From Gnetum montanum (lineage: Eukaryota; Streptophyta; Gnetopsida; Gnetales; Gnetaceae): 60,000 bases of DNA. This document shows positions 57,520 to 60,000 of the stretch, one piece after another. The position numbers and the translations under genes were made by a program. The stretch's first letter is position 1. The number at the start of each line of letters is the position of its first letter. A model generated the notes under the pieces. The model was not told the DNA's origin, did no database searches, and worked only from the letters and a program-made list of their open reading frames with translations. Location of the stretch: assembly GCA_015680685.1 (NCBI GenBank), contig MNCI01017937.1:235836-295835 (forward strand). The letters run 5' to 3'.

Positions 57520-58900
57520 GTTCATATTAACAGATGTCACACCCACCATCATCATTTGATTTAGTTTCTACAACTTCTCCTACTATAGCAATCTTTCCCT
57601 TACCCCTTTGATTGGCATGTTTAGCTTCCTTTCTCCTCTTATGGTCATGATCACTTCTTTGTTCTTTGGACTCTTCAATTTTTAGGATAGATTGAAATTT
57701 GTAATTCATAGAGCCCCACAATTTATCTACCTTATCTAAAATTTCAAAGGTAAATTTTTGAATTGGCAAGGTTTTCTAGCTCACCACCTCATCAAGTGAT
57801 GATTCCTTCTCACTTTTATAAAATTGGACCTCCCTCTAGAAAATGGAAGGATCTTAGTTGTATTATTCTATACTTTTGCATTTCCTCCACTCTTCTTCTT
57901 TTTACTACCTACTTGATTAGCCTTTGGATCTAATGAGCTCTTAATTTTGATAGTCTTGGATGTAGATCCCAAGAGTTCTTCTCATTTTAGAGTGAAGCTC
58001 ATCTACAATGTGATGAAGTTGATACTAATGAGAATAACCATGGCTAGGGTGTTGGTGTAATAAGAAATAATATTTTCCCATGATGACATCCAAAAACTCA
58101 TGTGATCCTTGTTTTCAACCTTGGATCTACCTTCTTAGATTGAACACTTAGGAGTATGTTTGATACTTATCATTGAATAGTTCAAGCATTGTACTCCATC
58201 TATAGATTGATTCTAGCTCCAAGGGTCTGTACTAGCTTTTTGCTTCTTTGATGAGTGTCCTAGGAAATAACTTAAGCTTTTGCCAATTTTTTTCTATGTT
58301 TTGCAAGGCATAGGCATCATGAAAAGCTTGAAGATGGTCTTGTTGATCAAATTTACATCAAACCTAAAGATATTGTTCATATCCAATCACTTGATTCTGC
58401 TATCTTTCACATGCCTTGTTGAAATTCTCACTGCCTTTGCAATGTTTAACATGCTTCAAGTAGTGAGAAAATGCTCATCATAGCCATGATCCTAGTGCCT
58501 ATGATGTCCTTTGAAATCCCTTCATTTGTAACAATGGGCCTCTCTTGAATGCCCACACCCCCAGATCTTGACTTACCTAATGATCCCTATGACCATCTCG
58601 GTCCTTCAGTTACCTTCATCATGATCAAGTTTCTTACAATTACATTCATAGGTAGAGGAGTAAGAAGGTGATGATGAAGGTAAAGAGGAAGGAGGACTAG
58701 CATCATCAAGGTGCCTACCACCCCCTCTTCGGTGGTCATGGAAATGATCATGATCATGTTGCTTGCATGCATCCCTGCTATGATTCTTCCTATTGAATCC
58801 CCCTTTGTCATGGGATCTATTCTTACCAAAACTAGGATTATGTATCGTAGACTACAAGTTTTAGTTTTGGCCTTCTTCACCAAAGTCAAAGAGAGAAGTC
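57520..58900 (-). pseudogene. Element F gag
   Basis: The minus strand gives a His/Asp-rich N-terminal part (HDHDHFHDHRRGGGRHLDD, about 58760-58700). A capsid-like part follows with AFHDAYALQNIEKNWQKLKL, LIKEAK, SIYRWSTMLELFNDKYQTYS and VFNLRR (58330-58130). A Lys-rich end reads KHANQRGKGKIAIVGEVVET and then CDIC (57620-57530). This is a Ty3/gypsy capsid layout. The zinc knuckle is reduced to CDIC..H. The fragment at 38600-40300 is homologous. Confidence 0.65.
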
Positions 58901-60000
58901 TCTCTGTATGAAAACCCCCCAAAGAAGGGTTCTCCACCATCTTTTTGGTACATTAGGAATGGAAAATCCTTGGACCACTTACCTTTCTCAAACTCATAGC
59001 ACTACTGTAGCTACATATATACATCTAAGTCATATCTTGAAAATATGTATCAAGTAATTATCAACATAATTTCAACAATAATTTCACTTATTCATCATCA
59101 ATTCATCAATCCCTCAACATTCATCATTATTTACTTAATCTTGGAAGTTGAATAATTAGAATTAGGGGTATTTATAATTTTTGTCATATCTTAGTTATTT
59201 CACAATATTTTCCATGATTATAAATTTATTTGAAATCTAAAATAGATGGTTACATGTAGCTAAAATTTAATCTTAATATCTATGACATCCCATTCTTGGA
59301 TGTCATGGCAAACGTCAAATATACATTATATTAGACATTACGCAAAAGAAGACAATATATCGAACATCAAATATATGTAGCATTCAACATTATGTGTAAA
59401 GAAAATAATAGAAAAAAATGAAAAATGAGAAAGAAAAAAATTCTTTATTGATATGGAATATTGTATTTGGATCATGGTCTAATAGTGTTCCTTGGGATTT
59501 TCTTCTTTCATCATCTATCCCTTAGAGGTAATCTAGCATTGCCACCATGGTTAGGCCTATTACTAGGTAGAAGGGATGGCTAGTACTCTTCTTATTCCAC
59601 TTCACCCAACTCTTGTGACTTACCTATACCAGGTCTACCACTCCATGCCTTGCATGACCTCTAAGCCTATGTATAAATGCCCTAGGTTAGACCCTTAAAG
59701 GTCATCTCAAGAAACGTGTCTATTATTACAATGAATCCTTTTGATTCTCAATTACAACTACCCTTTTGGGTCTTGTTATGATAACAATAACACTTGTTAT
59801 GAGGAGGCACCATATTTGTCATATAGCAGCATCGTTTGGGAATGGGGATGTTACAATATCTATTGATATTTGAGAGAAATTCACTTCACAATGCGGCAAA
59901 TTGTTTGAGTCTAAAAATTTTATTAGAATGAATGATTGTCAATGATTAGATTATTTCTCCCTCATCTCACAATGATTTTATGTGATCTTAAATTTATTTG
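58901..60000. other. Leader side of element F, no gene supported
   Basis: AT-rich. GACATCCCATTCTTGGATGTCATG at 59283-59306 contains a short inverted repeat. No primer site matching initiator-Met, Asn or other tRNA was recognised, so the 5' LTR boundary cannot be placed. Confidence 0.4.

Larger units (their letters stand above)
47141..60000 (-). mobile_element. Element F: Athila-type retrotransposon on the minus strand, 5' end outside the window
   Basis: Read from right to left: gag (about 58900-57500), protease (DLGSS motif), RT, RNase H, integrase (to about 53130), a 2-kb non-coding stretch, a long extra gene (51115-48240), polypurine tract and 3' LTR (48036-47141). The protease and RT are of the Athila type. 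The 5' LTR and primer site lie beyond 60000 or are unrecognised in 59000-60000. The 5 bases before the LTR end (GACAC, 47136-47140) should be repeated on the far side. Confidence 0.8.

Noticed and set aside
1-60000. tRNA, rRNA or host protein genes
   Set aside because: No segment showed cloverleaf, ribosomal or recognisable host-gene features. All supported coding traces belong to retroelements or to genes carried within them.

Overview
The window is repeat DNA from a large-genome land plant. It contains at least five, probably seven, decayed and nested Ty3/gypsy LTR retrotransposons. I see no host gene, tRNA, rRNA or bacterial-type operon that I can support. Very long Tat-type elements (one of about 18 kb), deep nesting and heavy stop-codon decay suggest a gymnosperm-like genome, but that is inference from style, not from a marker gene. 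A run of exactly 100 Ns (24883-24982) is an assembly gap, so spacing across it is unreliable.

Layout. (1) 1-11831: element A, + strand, 5' part outside the window. It holds an antisense multi-exon gene (148-4561), a 50-bp minisatellite, pol (5369-8848), a second repeat cluster, a polypurine tract and a 3' LTR (10243-11831). (2) 11833-12720: an Athila-like LTR in + orientation, into whose first bases A appears to have inserted. (3) 14327-17675: pol of element B, a third Tat-type pol. Its integrase is cut by element C and resumes at 35501. (4) 17676-35500: element C, complete, with two long LTRs, the 5-bp target duplication GTAGA, a primer binding site matching tRNA-Asn, gag-pro in one broken frame, a spacer with extra genes, pol and a polypurine tract. 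(5) 35584-38554: an extra coiled-coil gene and an LTR of an Athila-like element. (6) about 38600-40300: antisense gag remnant G. (7) 42430-47140: element E, a chromovirus with an initiator-Met primer site. (8) 47141 to the window end: element F, an Athila-type element on the minus strand, inserted 11 bp into E's 3' LTR. Reading F in its own direction: gag, protease, RT, RNase H, integrase, a 2-kb spacer, a long extra gene and the 3' LTR at 47141-48036.

How the parts relate. A, B and C share a pol with RT, RNase H, a second (archaeal-type) RNase H and integrase, as in the Tat/Ogre lineage. In C, and by inference in A, pol is separated from gag-pro by a spacer of several kb. All three pol ORFs start just after a pyrimidine tract plus AG, as expected if pol is translated from a spliced RNA. 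In A that spacer holds a spliced gene on the opposite strand; C keeps its ends. Arrays built on a TTAAACT core precede pol in all three and also follow it in A and C. F and the fragment at 36.5-37.5 kb share a different extra gene, rich in coiled coil, placed after pol.

None of the genes is intact. Premature stops are mostly TAG, with some TGA and TAA, at positions where relatives have Gln, Trp or Arg. This is the pattern left by cytosine deamination in methylated repeats.
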